Positions 19,801 to 27,838 of a stretch of 64,000 nucleotides of DNA are shown one piece after another. Within the stretch, counting starts at the first letter, position 1. The number at the start of each line of letters is the position of its first letter. Location: positions 1-64,000 of the forward strand of contig JAGBFR010000010.1 of the NCBI GenBank assembly GCA_017936375.1, given 5' to 3'. A program made the position numbers and the translations under genes. The stretch is from Clostridia bacterium (GTDB taxonomy: Bacteria > Bacillota > Clostridia > Christensenellales > Aristaeellaceae). The notes beneath the pieces are model-generated. The model was not told where the DNA came from, made no database searches, and was given only the letters and a program-made list of their open reading frames with translations.

Positions 19801-20607
19801 CATGTGGTGAAGCCGCGCGTGTTCATCCCCTCCTTCCCGGGCACCAACTGCGAGCTCGACAGCGCGAAGGCCTTCCGCCGTGCGGGCGCGCAGACGGACG
19901 TCTTCGTCTTCCGCAATCTGACGGCGAAGGGCATCGAGGAGTCTGTCGACGCGATCGTGAAGGGCATCCAGAATGCGCAGATCGTCATGCTGCCGGGCGG
20001 CTTCTCCGCCGGCGACGAGCCGGAGGGCTCCGGCAAGTTCATCGCCACTGCGCTGCGCAATCCGCGTATCATGGAGGCGATCATGGAGCTGCTGAATAAG
20101 CGCGACGGCCTCATGCTCGGCATCTGCAACGGCTTCCAGGCGCTCATCAAGCTGGGCCTTGTGCCGTACGGCGAGATCCGCACGCTCTCCGAGTCCGACC
20201 CGACGCTGACCTTCAATACCATCGGCCGCCATGCCGCGACGCATACGCGCACGGTCGTCTCCTCCGTCATGTCCCCGTGGATGGCGGGCGTCAATACCGG
20301 CGATATCCATGAGGTCGCGATCTCCCATGGCGAGGGACGCTTCGTCTGCGGCCTCTCCCAGCTCAAGAAGCTGATGGCGCGCGGCCAGGTCGTCACGCAG
20401 TACTGCGACGTGAACGGCGTGCCCGCCGTGGAGATGCCGGATAACCCGAACGGCTCCTACTGGGCCGTTGAGGGCATCTGCTCGCCGGACGGCCGCGTGC
20501 TGGGCAAGATGGGCCACAGCGAGCGCATCGGCGAGTACGTCGCCGGCAATATCCCGGGCAACAAGGATCAGAAGATCTTTGAGTCCGGCGTGAAGTACTT
20601 CCTGTAA
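16843..20607 (+). CDS. purL: Phosphoribosylformylglycinamidine synthase, single-chain
   Basis: This enzyme converts FGAR, glutamine and ATP to FGAM in purine synthesis. At 1254 residues it is the large one-chain type, fusing synthetase and glutaminase, unlike the Bacillus PurS/PurQ/PurL complex. The synthetase half shows DTYWSDHCRHTTF, FKNETHNHPTEIEGFGGAATC and the FGTASIGGKDSMSG region. The glutaminase half is intact: Cys1095 in LGICNGFQ, and His1162 and Glu1164 in SHGEGRF. The start is GTG at 16843, seven bases after AAGGAGG; the ATG at 16855 is an alternative. It is monocistronic with a strong promoter and terminator. Confidence 0.96.
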   Translation: MSQVMSGVRRIYAEKRPGYDVAARQLHSELCEVLGTQAIEHVRIFQRYDVEGVTDAAFDSARAIIFSEPNVDVLYDEALPEMEARLLAVEYLPGQYDQRADSASQCLQLLTPDAPRPKVACAKVYALAGAGIDANLMERVAAHLINPVEARRASMDKPETLEMRADVPQDVAAVEGFISMDNKALEAMVRQMGMAMSAEDLCFCRDYFRDTEKRDPSITELRAIDTYWSDHCRHTTFLTAIDEITFEDGRFAEPIRAAYELYIDARHDVYGERKKDISLMDMATLGAKALRRLGKLNDLDASDEINACSIVVTANVDGKKEPWLIMFKNETHNHPTEIEGFGGAATCLGGAIRDPLSGRSYVYQAMRITGAGDPRVPYSRTRQGKLPQRRITTTAAQGYSSYGNQIGLAAGKVQEYYHPGFVAKRMELGAVIAATPRDHVRRAQPAPGDVVMLLGGRTGRDGCGGATGSSKAHSVESLSTCGAEVQKGNAPTERCIQRLFRNAEFAQMVKRCNDFGAGGVCVAVGELAPGLVIELDAVPKKYEGLNGTELAISESQERMACVIEKDKVARFVQMAYEENLEATQVAVVTKEERLVMHWRGKTIVDLSRAFLDTNGVTQHASACVAAPDEKTPYLTTQPDFARGKTVREAWLAMLADLNICSQKGLVERFDGTIGAGTILAPYGGVYRESPNEAMAALIPTEGETTTATLMSHGYDPYLSEWSPFHGAVYAVTESLAKIAAAGGDVTSARLTFQEYFEKLLKVPERWGKPAAALLGGLSAQLGFGTASIGGKDSMSGSFEDIHVPPTLVSFAVNAVEAKNVISTDFKGADHRIALLRLPVDANLVPEYDKALMLYESLRQAISRGDVLSAHTVGRGGIAAAVSMMAMGSRIGVSLDGVAEEELFLPMYGCIVAELADGAPIPAGLSVIGFTSAHPAINAFGVTISLEEARASWTTPLENVFPTTVEKTQSSAPYVPYKHRNTARPSLHVVKPRVFIPSFPGTNCELDSAKAFRRAGAQTDVFVFRNLTAKGIEESVDAIVKGIQNAQIVMLPGGFSAGDEPEGSGKFIATALRNPRIMEAIMELLNKRDGLMLGICNGFQALIKLGLVPYGEIRTLSESDPTLTFNTIGRHAATHTRTVVSSVMSPWMAGVNTGDIHEVAISHGEGRFVCGLSQLKKLMARGQVVTQYCDVNGVPAVEMPDNPNGSYWAVEGICSPDGRVLGKMGHSERIGEYVAGNIPGNKDQKIFESGVKYFL

Positions 20608-20630
20608 GGTATTAGCAAGTCAATCCCCAC

Positions 20631-20657
20631 GCCCCGGGCGCAGCGCCCGGGGCTTTT
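20631..20657 (+). terminator. purL terminator
   Basis: GCCCCGGGCG and its complement CGCCCGGGGC form a very stable stem (20631-20653), followed by TTTTG. Confidence 0.9.
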
Positions 20658-20673
20658 GTCTGCCCGGCTTTCA

Positions 20674-20702
20674 TTGACAAGGCATTTTTGCCATTGTATA
20701 AT
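20674..20702 (+). promoter_or_regulatory. Promoter of the LRR-NAGPA pair
   Basis: Consensus promoter: TTGACA (20674-20679), 17-bp spacer, TATAAT (20697-20702). Confidence 0.92.
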
Positions 20703-20735
20703 ATATCTGTATATGCCTTGACGGGGGTGACGCGC

Positions 20736-21593
20736 GTGAAGCGCATGTTGTGTGCATGCCTGATGCTGATGCTGCTTGCCGCAGCCTGTCCTGCCGCGGC
20801 GCAGGGGACGATATCCGCCTGCGGGATCAGCGTGCCCGCCGATGCGTCGGTGATCGACTTTGGCGATGTGACGGTTGAGGATGTGGACGCGCTGTGCGCC
20901 ATGCTCGACCAGATGCCGCAGCTTGAGATTGTGGATATGTACGCATCCAACCTCTCCAAGAGCGATATGGACATGCTCTTTACCCGCTATCCGCAGATCA
21001 CCTTCGGCTGGACCTACAAGGTCGGCGATCACATCGTCCGCACGGACATGACCGCCTTCTCCACGCTGCACGGCTCCAGCCCCGATCCGATCCATTCCGA
21101 GCGGGACTTCAAGTGGCTCAAGTTCTGCAAGGGCCTCAAGGCCATCGACGTGGGGCATAACTGGATTGAGGACGTAAGCTGGCTGCTCGATTTCCCGGAA
21201 CTGAAGGTGCTCATCCTCGCCGTCGGCCCGCTGACGGACATCACGCCGCTGGCAGAGCTTCACGAGCTTGAGTATCTGGAGCTGTTCACCAACAGGGTGG
21301 AGGATCTGACGCCCCTCGAGGGTCTTTCGAGCCTGCGCGACCTGAACATCAAGAATAACCCGGTGCGCGATATCTCTCCGCTCTATGGCCTCACGGGGCT
21401 TGAGCGCCTGTGGATCGGCGGGCCGAGGATGAAGAACGTGCCCGAGGAGCAGATCGACGCGCTGCACGCGGCGCTGCCTGCGTGTGAGATCGACTGGGAG
21501 AGCGACCCGACCGGCGGCACATGGCGCGTGCATCCGCATTACGACGTGATCTATGAGATGTTCCATAAGATGGAATACATCCCCTTTGAATAA
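20736..21593 (+). CDS. Secreted leucine-rich-repeat protein
   Basis: This 285-residue protein starts at GTG 20736, preceded by GGGGGTGA, and opens with a signal peptide (MLCACLMLMLLAAACPAAAQG). From about residue 125 it carries short LRR-type repeats of the internalin kind: LKAIDVGHNWIEDVSWL, LKVLILAVGPLTDITPLAEL, LEYLELFTNRVEDLTPLEGL, LRDLNIKNNPVRDISPLYGL. Such repeats bind proteins or glycans. A lipobox-like Cys is not at a convincing position, so it is probably secreted or peripherally held. It is 24 bases ahead of the NAGPA-type gene and likely co-transcribed. The ligand is unknown. Confidence 0.82.
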   Translation: MKRMLCACLMLMLLAAACPAAAQGTISACGISVPADASVIDFGDVTVEDVDALCAMLDQMPQLEIVDMYASNLSKSDMDMLFTRYPQITFGWTYKVGDHIVRTDMTAFSTLHGSSPDPIHSERDFKWLKFCKGLKAIDVGHNWIEDVSWLLDFPELKVLILAVGPLTDITPLAELHELEYLELFTNRVEDLTPLEGLSSLRDLNIKNNPVRDISPLYGLTGLERLWIGGPRMKNVPEEQIDALHAALPACEIDWESDPTGGTWRVHPHYDVIYEMFHKMEYIPFE

Positions 21594-21617
21594 GTACGCA
21601 AGCAGGAGGACTCTGAT

Positions 21618-22499
21618 ATGAACATGATCAAGCGCGCTGCGCTGACCCTGATGGCGGCGGCGCTCGTGTGCCTTGCCCTGAACGCGGCGGCCGAGGCGGC
21701 GAAGCTGCCGATCGACCTTTCCGGCGGCATGCCGTGGAACGAGGCGAACTGCGTCTCCGACACGGTCTATGAGGACGCCTCCATCCGCGTGGAGATCAGC
21801 CAGCAGCTGGTCGGCAAGACGAAGGTGCACATCGCGCGGGTGACGATCGCCGATCCCTCACAGCTGCGCACGGCCCCGGCCTATTCCTTTGACCGCGACC
21901 AGACAGCGCCGACCACCTCCATCGCCCAGCGCGTCAACGCCGTGCTGGCGATCAACGGCGACTACTTCAGCTATCAGGCGCAGCGCGGCGGCTACATGAT
22001 CCGCCAGGGCGAGATGTACCTGAACAAGCCGATCGACAAGCGCGACGTGCTGGTCATCGACGGCAACGGCGACTTCTGGATTGAGCGCGAGATCAACGAC
22101 GAGACGCTGGCCAAGTATGAGAATCTGGGCGGCATCGTCAATTCCTTCAATTTCGGCCCGGGCATCATCATCGACGGCGTGCTGTGCGACCGATTCCTGA
22201 GCGTGTACAACATGGCCGAGGAGAAGGCGGCGCGCGCCTGCATCGCGCAGGTGGAGCGCGGGAAGATGGAGTACCTGTGCATCGTCTCCGAGGGCACGGA
22301 CGACTCCAAGGGCGGCGGCATGACGCTGGAGGAGTTCACGAATTTCGTCGCGACCCTCGGCGTGCAGAACGCGTATAACCTCGACGGCGGCAACTCCTCC
22401 GCGCTGATCTATCTGGGCGAGAAGATCAACGCCAAGGACAATTACCGTCATCGCCCGCTGAGCGACATCATCTATTTCGCGACCAGCGTGGCGGAGTAA
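21618..22499 (+). CDS. Secreted phosphodiester glycosidase (NAGPA domain)
   Basis: This 293-residue protein has a signal peptide (cleavage near AEAAK) followed by a NAGPA domain. Hallmarks are VLAINGDYFSYQ, SFNFGPGIIIDG, and the C-terminal GVQNAYNLDGGNSSAL. The human founding member removes GlcNAc from phosphodiester-linked mannose; bacterial versions are thought to act on exopolysaccharide or wall phosphodiesters. AGGAGG sits eight bases before the ATG. It pairs with the preceding LRR gene, suggesting an extracytoplasmic envelope role. Confidence 0.9.
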   Translation: MNMIKRAALTLMAAALVCLALNAAAEAAKLPIDLSGGMPWNEANCVSDTVYEDASIRVEISQQLVGKTKVHIARVTIADPSQLRTAPAYSFDRDQTAPTTSIAQRVNAVLAINGDYFSYQAQRGGYMIRQGEMYLNKPIDKRDVLVIDGNGDFWIEREINDETLAKYENLGGIVNSFNFGPGIIIDGVLCDRFLSVYNMAEEKAARACIAQVERGKMEYLCIVSEGTDDSKGGGMTLEEFTNFVATLGVQNAYNLDGGNSSALIYLGEKINAKDNYRHRPLSDIIYFATSVAE

Positions 22500-22542
22500 A
22501 CCAGGATTTAGATGAATGGAATAAGAAGGAAAAGTAAGAGGT

Positions 22543-22626
22543 CCGAAGGTTTCCAAAGGGCGAGCGGAAAGCCCTTTGGCGGGGCGATGGGGCAGAGCCC
22601 CATACCGAATGCGTAATTGTTTTTCT
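22543..22626 (+). repeat. Dispersed two-hairpin repeat, copy 1
   Basis: This 84-base element matches 42106-42189 at about nine positions in ten. It holds two hairpins: CCAAAGGGC/GCCCTTTGG (nine pairs) and ATGGGGC-AGA-GCCCCAT (seven pairs). It ends in TTTTTCT and lies just before a terminator, downstream of the NAGPA-type gene. No coding capacity. Confidence 0.8.
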
Positions 22627-22674
22627 AAGAGGCCGTCAGAATTAAGAATGCATTCTGACAGCCTCTTTCTTTTG
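22627..22674 (+). terminator. Terminator after the NAGPA-type gene
   Basis: AAGAGGC and TCAGAAT pair with ATTCTGA and GCCTCTT, with a small internal mismatch, followed by TCTTTT. It directly follows repeat copy 1. Confidence 0.85.
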
Positions 22675-22684
22675 CCAAAATAGC

Positions 22685-22713
22685 TTGTCAAAACAGGGCG
22701 CATGTCGTAAAAT
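22685..22713 (+). promoter_or_regulatory. Promoter of the Lgt-like/EamA operon
   Basis: TTGTCA (22685-22690), 17-bp spacer, TAAAAT (22708-22713). Confidence 0.75.
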
Positions 22714-22749
22714 GACAGGGTTAAGCAAGATAAGCTGGAGGAATACGGG

Positions 22750-23661
22750 ATGTTCGGCATGTATGGGGTTTGTCTGATCGCGGCGGCGGCGCTGGGCTGC
22801 GCGGCGTTTTACCCGAGGGCGAGGCGCATGGGGCTGCATGCGGCGGCCGCGCCTGCGCTGACGGCGCTCTGCGCGCTGATGGGCGCGCTGTGCGGCAGGG
22901 CTTACCTGCATATCACCAAGTATGCCATCAACGGCAGGGGCATGTGGGGCTATACCGTGCTGAGCAGCCGCCCGTATGAGTACGCCGTCTGCGGCGTGAT
23001 CCTCGGCGTGATGCTCGCGGCGTGGATCGCTTCGAAGGCGCTGAAAAGGAGCGCGTGGCAGCTGCTGGATGCGATGGCCCCCGCCGCGCTGCTTGCGCTG
23101 GCTGCGGCGCGCTTTGGCGAGTACTTCGCCGACTTTGGCTGGGGTCAGGTGCTCGAGGGCGGCTCGCTGTGCTTCTTCCCGTTTGCCGTGAGCGATATGT
23201 ACGGCATGTGGCATGCCGCCGTCTTCATGCTCGAAGGCGCGCTGGCGCTGGCGGTCTTCGTCTATGCGCTGTGCATCCGCAGGGAGCGGGAGGGCGACGC
23301 CTTCCGCCTCGCGCTGCTTTGGTGGTGCGCCGCGCAGGTCTTCTGCGAGAGCATGCGCGCGGAGACGCTGCGCTGGGGCTTTGTGCGCGTGCAGCAGCTG
23401 CAGTGCGCGGTGTTCATGCTCGGCCTGCTGATCACCTTCACCCTGCGCGCGAAGCGGCTGGGGTTGGCGAAGCGGACCGCCCCGGCGTACTATGTGTTCG
23501 TGGTCGGCGTGGGCGTCGTGATCTTCATCGAGTATGCGCTCGATAAGATTCAGGCGATGCCGGTCGCGCTGTGCTATGGCATCATGGCGGCGGCGCTGTG
23601 TGCGATGGCCGGGATGATCGCCCGCCAGAGAAGGCTGGGAGAGTTCAAAGGATACAGATAA
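22750..23661 (+). CDS. Lgt-like integral membrane protein
   Basis: This 303-residue protein has about seven hydrophobic helices. Its centre (DAMAPAALLALAAARFGEYFADFGWG, then FPFAVSDMYGMWHAAVFMLEG) recalls prolipoprotein diacylglyceryl transferase, where the equivalent region reads roughly G-R-x-G-N-F-x-N-x-E-x-x-G and then P-x-x-L-Y-E. The family's N-G-E triplet and the HGGL motif are not conserved, so a diverged Lgt paralogue or a protein with the same fold is likelier than the housekeeping enzyme. GGAGG precedes the ATG. The EamA transporter follows after nine bases. Confidence 0.55.
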   Translation: MFGMYGVCLIAAAALGCAAFYPRARRMGLHAAAAPALTALCALMGALCGRAYLHITKYAINGRGMWGYTVLSSRPYEYAVCGVILGVMLAAWIASKALKRSAWQLLDAMAPAALLALAAARFGEYFADFGWGQVLEGGSLCFFPFAVSDMYGMWHAAVFMLEGALALAVFVYALCIRREREGDAFRLALLWWCAAQVFCESMRAETLRWGFVRVQQLQCAVFMLGLLITFTLRAKRLGLAKRTAPAYYVFVVGVGVVIFIEYALDKIQAMPVALCYGIMAAALCAMAGMIARQRRLGEFKGYR

Positions 23662-23670
23662 GGAATCCAT

Positions 23671-24606
23671 ATGAATAAGAAAAAACTGAGTTTCAGCCAC
23701 CCGGCTGTCGCGGCGTTGGTGGCCTGCCTGTGCAATCTGCTCTGGGGCAGCGCGATCCCGGTGATCAACGTGGGTTACCGGCTCTTCGGCGTGGCGGCGG
23801 GCGACACGGCGACGCAGATGCACTTCGCCGGCATGCGTTTTTTCTTCGCCGGTCTGCTGACGGTGGCGTTCATCAGCCTCATTCGGGGAAGGCTTGTGCA
23901 GCCGAAGAAGGGCAACTGGAAGCTGGCCTTTGCGCTGGCGCTCGTGCAGACGATCGTGCAGTATGCATTCTTCTACGTCGGCGTGGCCAACACGGAGAGC
24001 GCGAAGGGCTCGATCATTCAGGGCCTGAGCCCGTTCATCAACATCCTGATCGCCTGCTATCTCTTCCGCTCCGAGCGGATGAACGGCCTCAAGTGGCTGG
24101 GCGGCCTGCTGGGCGTGGCGGGCGTGATTGTCATGAATCTGGGCGGCGGAGGCATGACGCTGACCGCCAGCCTGACGGGCGAGGGCTTCCTGATCCTCTC
24201 GCTGCTGGCCAATGCCGTCAGCGCGGGCATGATCAAGATCTTTGGCCGGTATGACGACCCGGCGGCGCTCTGCGGCTGGCAGTTCATGATCGGCGGCGCG
24301 GTGATGGCGGTCATCGGCTTCGCTGCGGGCGGCAGGCTTGCGCCGCAGGGGGCTGCGGCCTTCGGCGTGCTGGGCTATCTGGCGATGCTCTCCGCCGTGG
24401 CGTATACGCTCTGGGCGCTGCTGCTGAGCAGCAACCCGGTCTCCCGCGTGGCGGTGTACAGCTTCCTGCAGCCGCTCTTCGGCGTGGCGCTGGGCGTGCT
24501 GCTGGGCACGGCGAAGGATGTTCCCTACCTGCGCTACGGCGCGGCGCTGCTGCTGGTGTGCCTGAGCATCGTGATCGTCGTGCGCGGGCAGCGGGAAAAG
24601 GCATAA
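23671..24606 (+). CDS. EamA/DMT family transporter
   Basis: This 311-residue protein has ten predicted membrane helices in two EamA repeats. The first holds NLLWGSAIPVINVGYRLF and FAGMRFFFAGLLT; the second holds SAVAYTLWALLLSSNPVSRVAVYSFLQPLFGVALGVLLG, with the usual 'P-x-x-x-x-x-x-G' ending. DMT transporters export or import metabolites such as amino acids; the substrate cannot be deduced. It is co-transcribed with the Lgt-like gene. Confidence 0.9.
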   Translation: MNKKKLSFSHPAVAALVACLCNLLWGSAIPVINVGYRLFGVAAGDTATQMHFAGMRFFFAGLLTVAFISLIRGRLVQPKKGNWKLAFALALVQTIVQYAFFYVGVANTESAKGSIIQGLSPFINILIACYLFRSERMNGLKWLGGLLGVAGVIVMNLGGGGMTLTASLTGEGFLILSLLANAVSAGMIKIFGRYDDPAALCGWQFMIGGAVMAVIGFAAGGRLAPQGAAAFGVLGYLAMLSAVAYTLWALLLSSNPVSRVAVYSFLQPLFGVALGVLLGTAKDVPYLRYGAALLLVCLSIVIVVRGQREKA

Positions 24607-24655
24607 AAAATCCTGAAAAACGCGAAAAAAAGTTCAACTTGTCAAGGGAAAGCGC

Positions 24656-24684
24656 TTGACAGCCTGTGCGGTTTATTGTATAAT
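24656..24684 (+). promoter_or_regulatory. Promoter of the ylxM-ffh operon
   Basis: Consensus promoter: TTGACA (24656-24661), 17-bp spacer, TATAAT (24679-24684). Confidence 0.92.
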
Positions 24685-24722
24685 CATCAGGCTGTCAAGT
24701 GTTTTTGCTTTACAAGGCGGGG

Positions 24723-25067
24723 ATGTTTGTGGACGATCGATTCGAGGTCGGCTGGCTGTTCGGGTTTTACGGCCCGCTGCTCACCGAGCGGCAGAGGAAG
24801 CTGATTTCGCTCTACTGCGAGGAGGATTACTCCCTCTCGGAGATCGCCGCGCAGGAGGGCATTTCCCGCCAGGGCGTGCACGACGCGATCAGACGCGGCG
24901 CGCGCCAGCTGGAGGCATACGAAAATCAGCTCGGGCTCGTCGCCCGGTACCAGCGGCTGACCGAGGGGCTGCGCGAGGGTCTTCGCGTGCTCGAGGCGGC
25001 GCCGGGAGAACAGGCGCAGCAGGCCAGAGACATTCTGGCGACGCTGCTTTCTCAAGAGGAGGAGTAA
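24723..25067 (+). CDS. ylxM: YlxM-type SRP-associated DNA-binding protein
   Basis: This 114-residue protein has the YlxM/sigma-70 region-4-like helix-turn-helix: FGFYGPLLTERQRKLISLYCEEDYSLSEIAAQEGISRQGVHDAIRR (residues 12-58). YlxM is almost always encoded next to ffh in Bacillota and is thought to modulate the signal recognition particle. Start choices are ATG 24723 or GTG 24729; the GGCGGGG upstream fits GTG slightly better. It ends one base before the ffh start. Confidence 0.88.
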   Translation: MFVDDRFEVGWLFGFYGPLLTERQRKLISLYCEEDYSLSEIAAQEGISRQGVHDAIRRGARQLEAYENQLGLVARYQRLTEGLREGLRVLEAAPGEQAQQARDILATLLSQEEE

Positions 25068-25068
25068 G

Positions 25069-26400
25069 ATGGCCTTTGAAGGACTGACGCAAAGACTTCA
25101 GCAAGCCTTTGGAAAGATGCGCGGCAAGGGCAAGCTCACGGAGGAAGACGTTAAGCTTGTCATGCGCGAGGTCCGTATGGCGCTGCTGGAGGCCGACGTC
25201 AACTACAAGGTCGTCAAGGACTTTGTCAAGAAGGCCACCGAGCGCTGCGTCGGGCAGGAGATGCTCGAGAGCCTCAACACCCAGCAGCAGATCATCAAGA
25301 TCGTCAACGAGGAGCTGACCGCGCTGATGGGCGGCAGCAACGCGAGGCTGCAGTTCAGCTCGTCCCCGGTGACGGTGTTCATGCTCTGCGGTCTGCAGGG
25401 CGCAGGTAAGACCACGATGTCCGCCAAGCTGGCCAACTGGCTGCGCAAGGACGGCAAGAAGCCGCTGCTCGTCGGCTGCGATATCTATCGCCCGGCCGCC
25501 ATCAAGCAGCTGCAGGTCGTGGGCTCGCAGGTCGGCGTTCCGGTCTTCGAGCGCGGCACGCAGGATCCCGTGCAGACGGCGAAGGAAGCTGTCGAATTCG
25601 CCCGCAGCCGCCAGCACGATGTGGTCATCCTCGATACCGCCGGCCGCCTGCACATCGACGAGCAGCTCATGGATGAGCTCGCCCGCATCTGCGAGGCCGT
25701 CGGCCCGACGGAGATCCTGCTGACCATCGACGCGATGACCGGTCAGGACGCGGTCAACGTCGCCAATACATTCAACGAGAAGCTGGAAATCACCGGCTGC
25801 ATCCTCACCAAGCTCGACGGCGATACCCGCGGCGGCGCGGCGCTGTCCGTGCGCGCGGTGACGGGCAAGCCGATCAAGTTCGCCGGCATGGGTGAGAAGC
25901 TCAGCGATATCGAGCCCTTCCATCCCGAGCGAATGGCCTCCCGCATCCTTGGCATGGGCGACGTGATGACGCTCATTGAGAAGGCGCAGGAGAACATCGA
26001 TGTGGACCCCGAGGAGGCGACCGATCTCGCCCGCCGCATGAAGAATGCGGATTTCACCCTCGAGGATTTCCTCAAGCAGATGCAGCAGATCAAGAAGATG
26101 GGCCCGCTTTCCGGCCTGCTCAAGATGCTCCCGGGCATGAGCAACATCGGCGATATCGATATCCCCGACGACGCCATGAAGAAGCCCGAGGCGATCATCC
26201 GCTCCATGACCCCGCGTGAGCGCCGCCATCCGGAGGTGCTCAATGCCAGCCGCCGCCGCCGCATCGCAGCGGGCAGCGGCACGACGGTTCAGGACGTCAA
26301 TCAGCTGATCCGTCAGTTTGAGGACATGAAGAAGCAGATGAAGATGATGATGAATCAGACGCGCGGCAAGCGCGGCCGGTTCCGCTTCCCGATGCGTTAA
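25069..26400 (+). CDS. ffh: Signal recognition particle protein Ffh
   Basis: Ffh is the SRP54 GTPase that binds 4.5S RNA and delivers signal-peptide-bearing ribosomes to FtsY at the membrane. The 443-residue length is normal. The N domain is followed by the G domain, with GLQGAGKT at 108-115, DTAGR near 190 and [10 protein letters not shown] near 248. The Met-rich M domain runs from about 300, with the RNA-binding [11 protein letters not shown] motif. It follows ylxM without a gap. Confidence 0.97.
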   Translation: MAFEGLTQRLQQAFGKMRGKGKLTEEDVKLVMREVRMALLEADVNYKVVKDFVKKATERCVGQEMLESLNTQQQIIKIVNEELTALMGGSNARLQFSSSPVTVFMLCGLQGAGKTTMSAKLANWLRKDGKKPLLVGCDIYRPAAIKQLQVVGSQVGVPVFERGTQDPVQTAKEAVEFARSRQHDVVILDTAGRLHIDEQLMDELARICEAVGPTEILLTIDAMTGQDAVNVANTFNEKLEITGCILTKLDGDTRGGAALSVRAVTGKPIKFAGMGEKLSDIEPFHPERMASRILGMGDVMTLIEKAQENIDVDPEEATDLARRMKNADFTLEDFLKQMQQIKKMGPLSGLLKMLPGMSNIGDIDIPDDAMKKPEAIIRSMTPRERRHPEVLNASRRRRIAAGSGTTVQDVNQLIRQFEDMKKQMKMMMNQTRGKRGRFRFPMR

Positions 26401-26485
26401 TCGGCTGTCAACAGGATGCCGCCAATCATTTCGATTGTGGTCATACATTCAATTTCTTTTTTCAGATTCAAGGAGGATACACACC

Positions 26486-26728
26486 ATGGTTAAGATTCGT
26501 CTCAAGAGGATGGGCATGAAGAAGAAGCCGTTCTACCGCGTTGTCGTCGCCGACGAGCGTGCGACCCGTGACGGCCGTTTTATTGATGAGATCGGCTACT
26601 ACAACCCGGTTGCCAACCCGGTTGAGCTGAAGATCGACGTTGAGAAGGCTCAGACCTGGATGAAGAACGGCGCCCAGCCGACCGACACCGTCCGCGCGCT
26701 GCTCAAGAAGACCGGCGCCATCGCCTGA
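26486..26728 (+). CDS. rpsP: 30S ribosomal protein S16
   Basis: S16 is a small-subunit assembly protein. The 80 residues match the family: [23 protein letters not shown], then [14 protein letters not shown]. The ATG at 26486 is fixed by AAGGAGG ten bases upstream, excluding an upstream in-frame ATG at 26435. It follows ffh and precedes khpA, the conserved Bacillota order. Confidence 0.97.
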   Translation: MVKIRLKRMGMKKKPFYRVVVADERATRDGRFIDEIGYYNPVANPVELKIDVEKAQTWMKNGAQPTDTVRALLKKTGAIA

Positions 26729-26771
26729 TAAGGCTGTAATGGGCGTTGCCCGGAAAGCTGAGGGCTGAAAG

Positions 26772-26999
26772 ATGGAAGAACTGGTTCGCTATATCGCCGC
26801 GACGCTCGTTGATCATCCCGATCAGGTGCAGGTCAGGACTGTCGAAGGTCCTGAGTCCGTCATCATCGAGCTGAGCGTCGGTCCGGACGACATGGGCAAG
26901 GTCATCGGCAAACAGGGCCGTATTGCCAAGTCCATTCGCTCCGTGGTAAAGGCGGCGACCGCCCGCAACGAGAAACCCGTCTTTGTGGAGATTCTGTAA
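26772..26999 (+). CDS. khpA: KH-domain RNA-binding protein KhpA
   Basis: This 75-residue single KH-domain protein (YlqC/KhpA) has the RNA-binding loop GKQG at 46-49 within GKVIGKQGRIAKSIR. In streptococci and Clostridioides KhpA partners KhpB and affects cell elongation and mRNA stability. It lies in the ribosome-maturation cluster between rpsP and rimM. Confidence 0.93.
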   Translation: MEELVRYIAATLVDHPDQVQVRTVEGPESVIIELSVGPDDMGKVIGKQGRIAKSIRSVVKAATARNEKPVFVEIL

Positions 27000-27160
27000 A
27001 AAAGCAATCCTCTGCGTATGGTGGGCAGGGCATGCCGCTCTATGGAAGCGCATAAACGGTGCCGCGCAGGAATGCGCGGCATCGTTGGTTTTGCGGCCTG
27101 ATCGGGCCGCACAGGCAGGCCGAAGAGAGAAAGGTTCCCGCAGGGCGGGAGAGGAAAGAT

Positions 27161-27712
27161 ATGCAGGCTGAATATATCCAGATCGGCGAGATCGTCAAGC
27201 CGCAGGGCATCCGCGGCGAGGTGAAGCTCAAGGCGATGACCAGCGATATGACGCGCTACGCCAGGCTGAAGACCGTCTTTCTGAAGAAGAAAAAGGGGGA
27301 GTATGTCCCCTGCAAGGTGCTCAAGGGCCGCGCGTACGACGGCTTTGCCTTCCTGCAGCTGGAGGGCGTGACCGACCGCAATCAGGCGGAGCTGCTGCGC
27401 GGCGTGGAGGTCTATGTCGACCGCGAGCACGCCATCGATCTTGACGAGGACGAGAACTTTGTCGTCGACCTGATCGGCCTTGAGGCGCAGGATACGCAGG
27501 GCGAGGTCATCGGCGAACTGGTGGACGTGCTCACGCCCAACCAGATCTGCGACGTCTACGTCTTTGATACCCCGCGCGGGGAGATGATGATCCCTGCGCT
27601 GCGCCGCGTCGTTGTCGAGGTGGACGTGGAGGCCGGGGTCATCGTGCTCGATGAAAACGTGCTGCCGGAGGTGGCCGTCTGGTCCGACGAGCCGGCGGAG
27701 CGCGACGAATAA
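27161..27712 (+). CDS. rimM: Ribosome maturation factor RimM
   Basis: RimM assists maturation of the 30S head by binding S19 and 16S rRNA. The 183-residue protein has the N-terminal IGEIVKPQGIRGEVKL motif and the PRC-barrel C-terminal half (VVDLIGLEAQDTQGEVIGEL ... MMIPALRRVVVEVDVEAGVI). The ATG at 27161 follows GAGAGGA; an upstream in-frame start would run through the GC-rich hairpins at about 27058-27112. trmD and rplS, which normally follow, are absent here. Confidence 0.95.
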   Translation: MQAEYIQIGEIVKPQGIRGEVKLKAMTSDMTRYARLKTVFLKKKKGEYVPCKVLKGRAYDGFAFLQLEGVTDRNQAELLRGVEVYVDREHAIDLDEDENFVVDLIGLEAQDTQGEVIGELVDVLTPNQICDVYVFDTPRGEMMIPALRRVVVEVDVEAGVIVLDENVLPEVAVWSDEPAERDE

Positions 27713-27838
27713 ACCGCGAGGATGCGCGGCTTTCTCCGGCGGGCGGATTTTGCCCATGGACGGGAAGAAAGCGCGCGGATGATCCGTCTGTATAGCAGGT
27801 ACAGGCGAAGGACAACGAACGACACGCGGAGAAACACC

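Noticed and set aside
16792..20517. A very long open frame antisense to purL (and similar ones antisense to carB and the GH94-like gene)
   Set aside because: These are by-products of GC-rich codon use on the coding strand. They lack start signals, recognisable domains and normal composition, while the opposite strand encodes clear enzymes.
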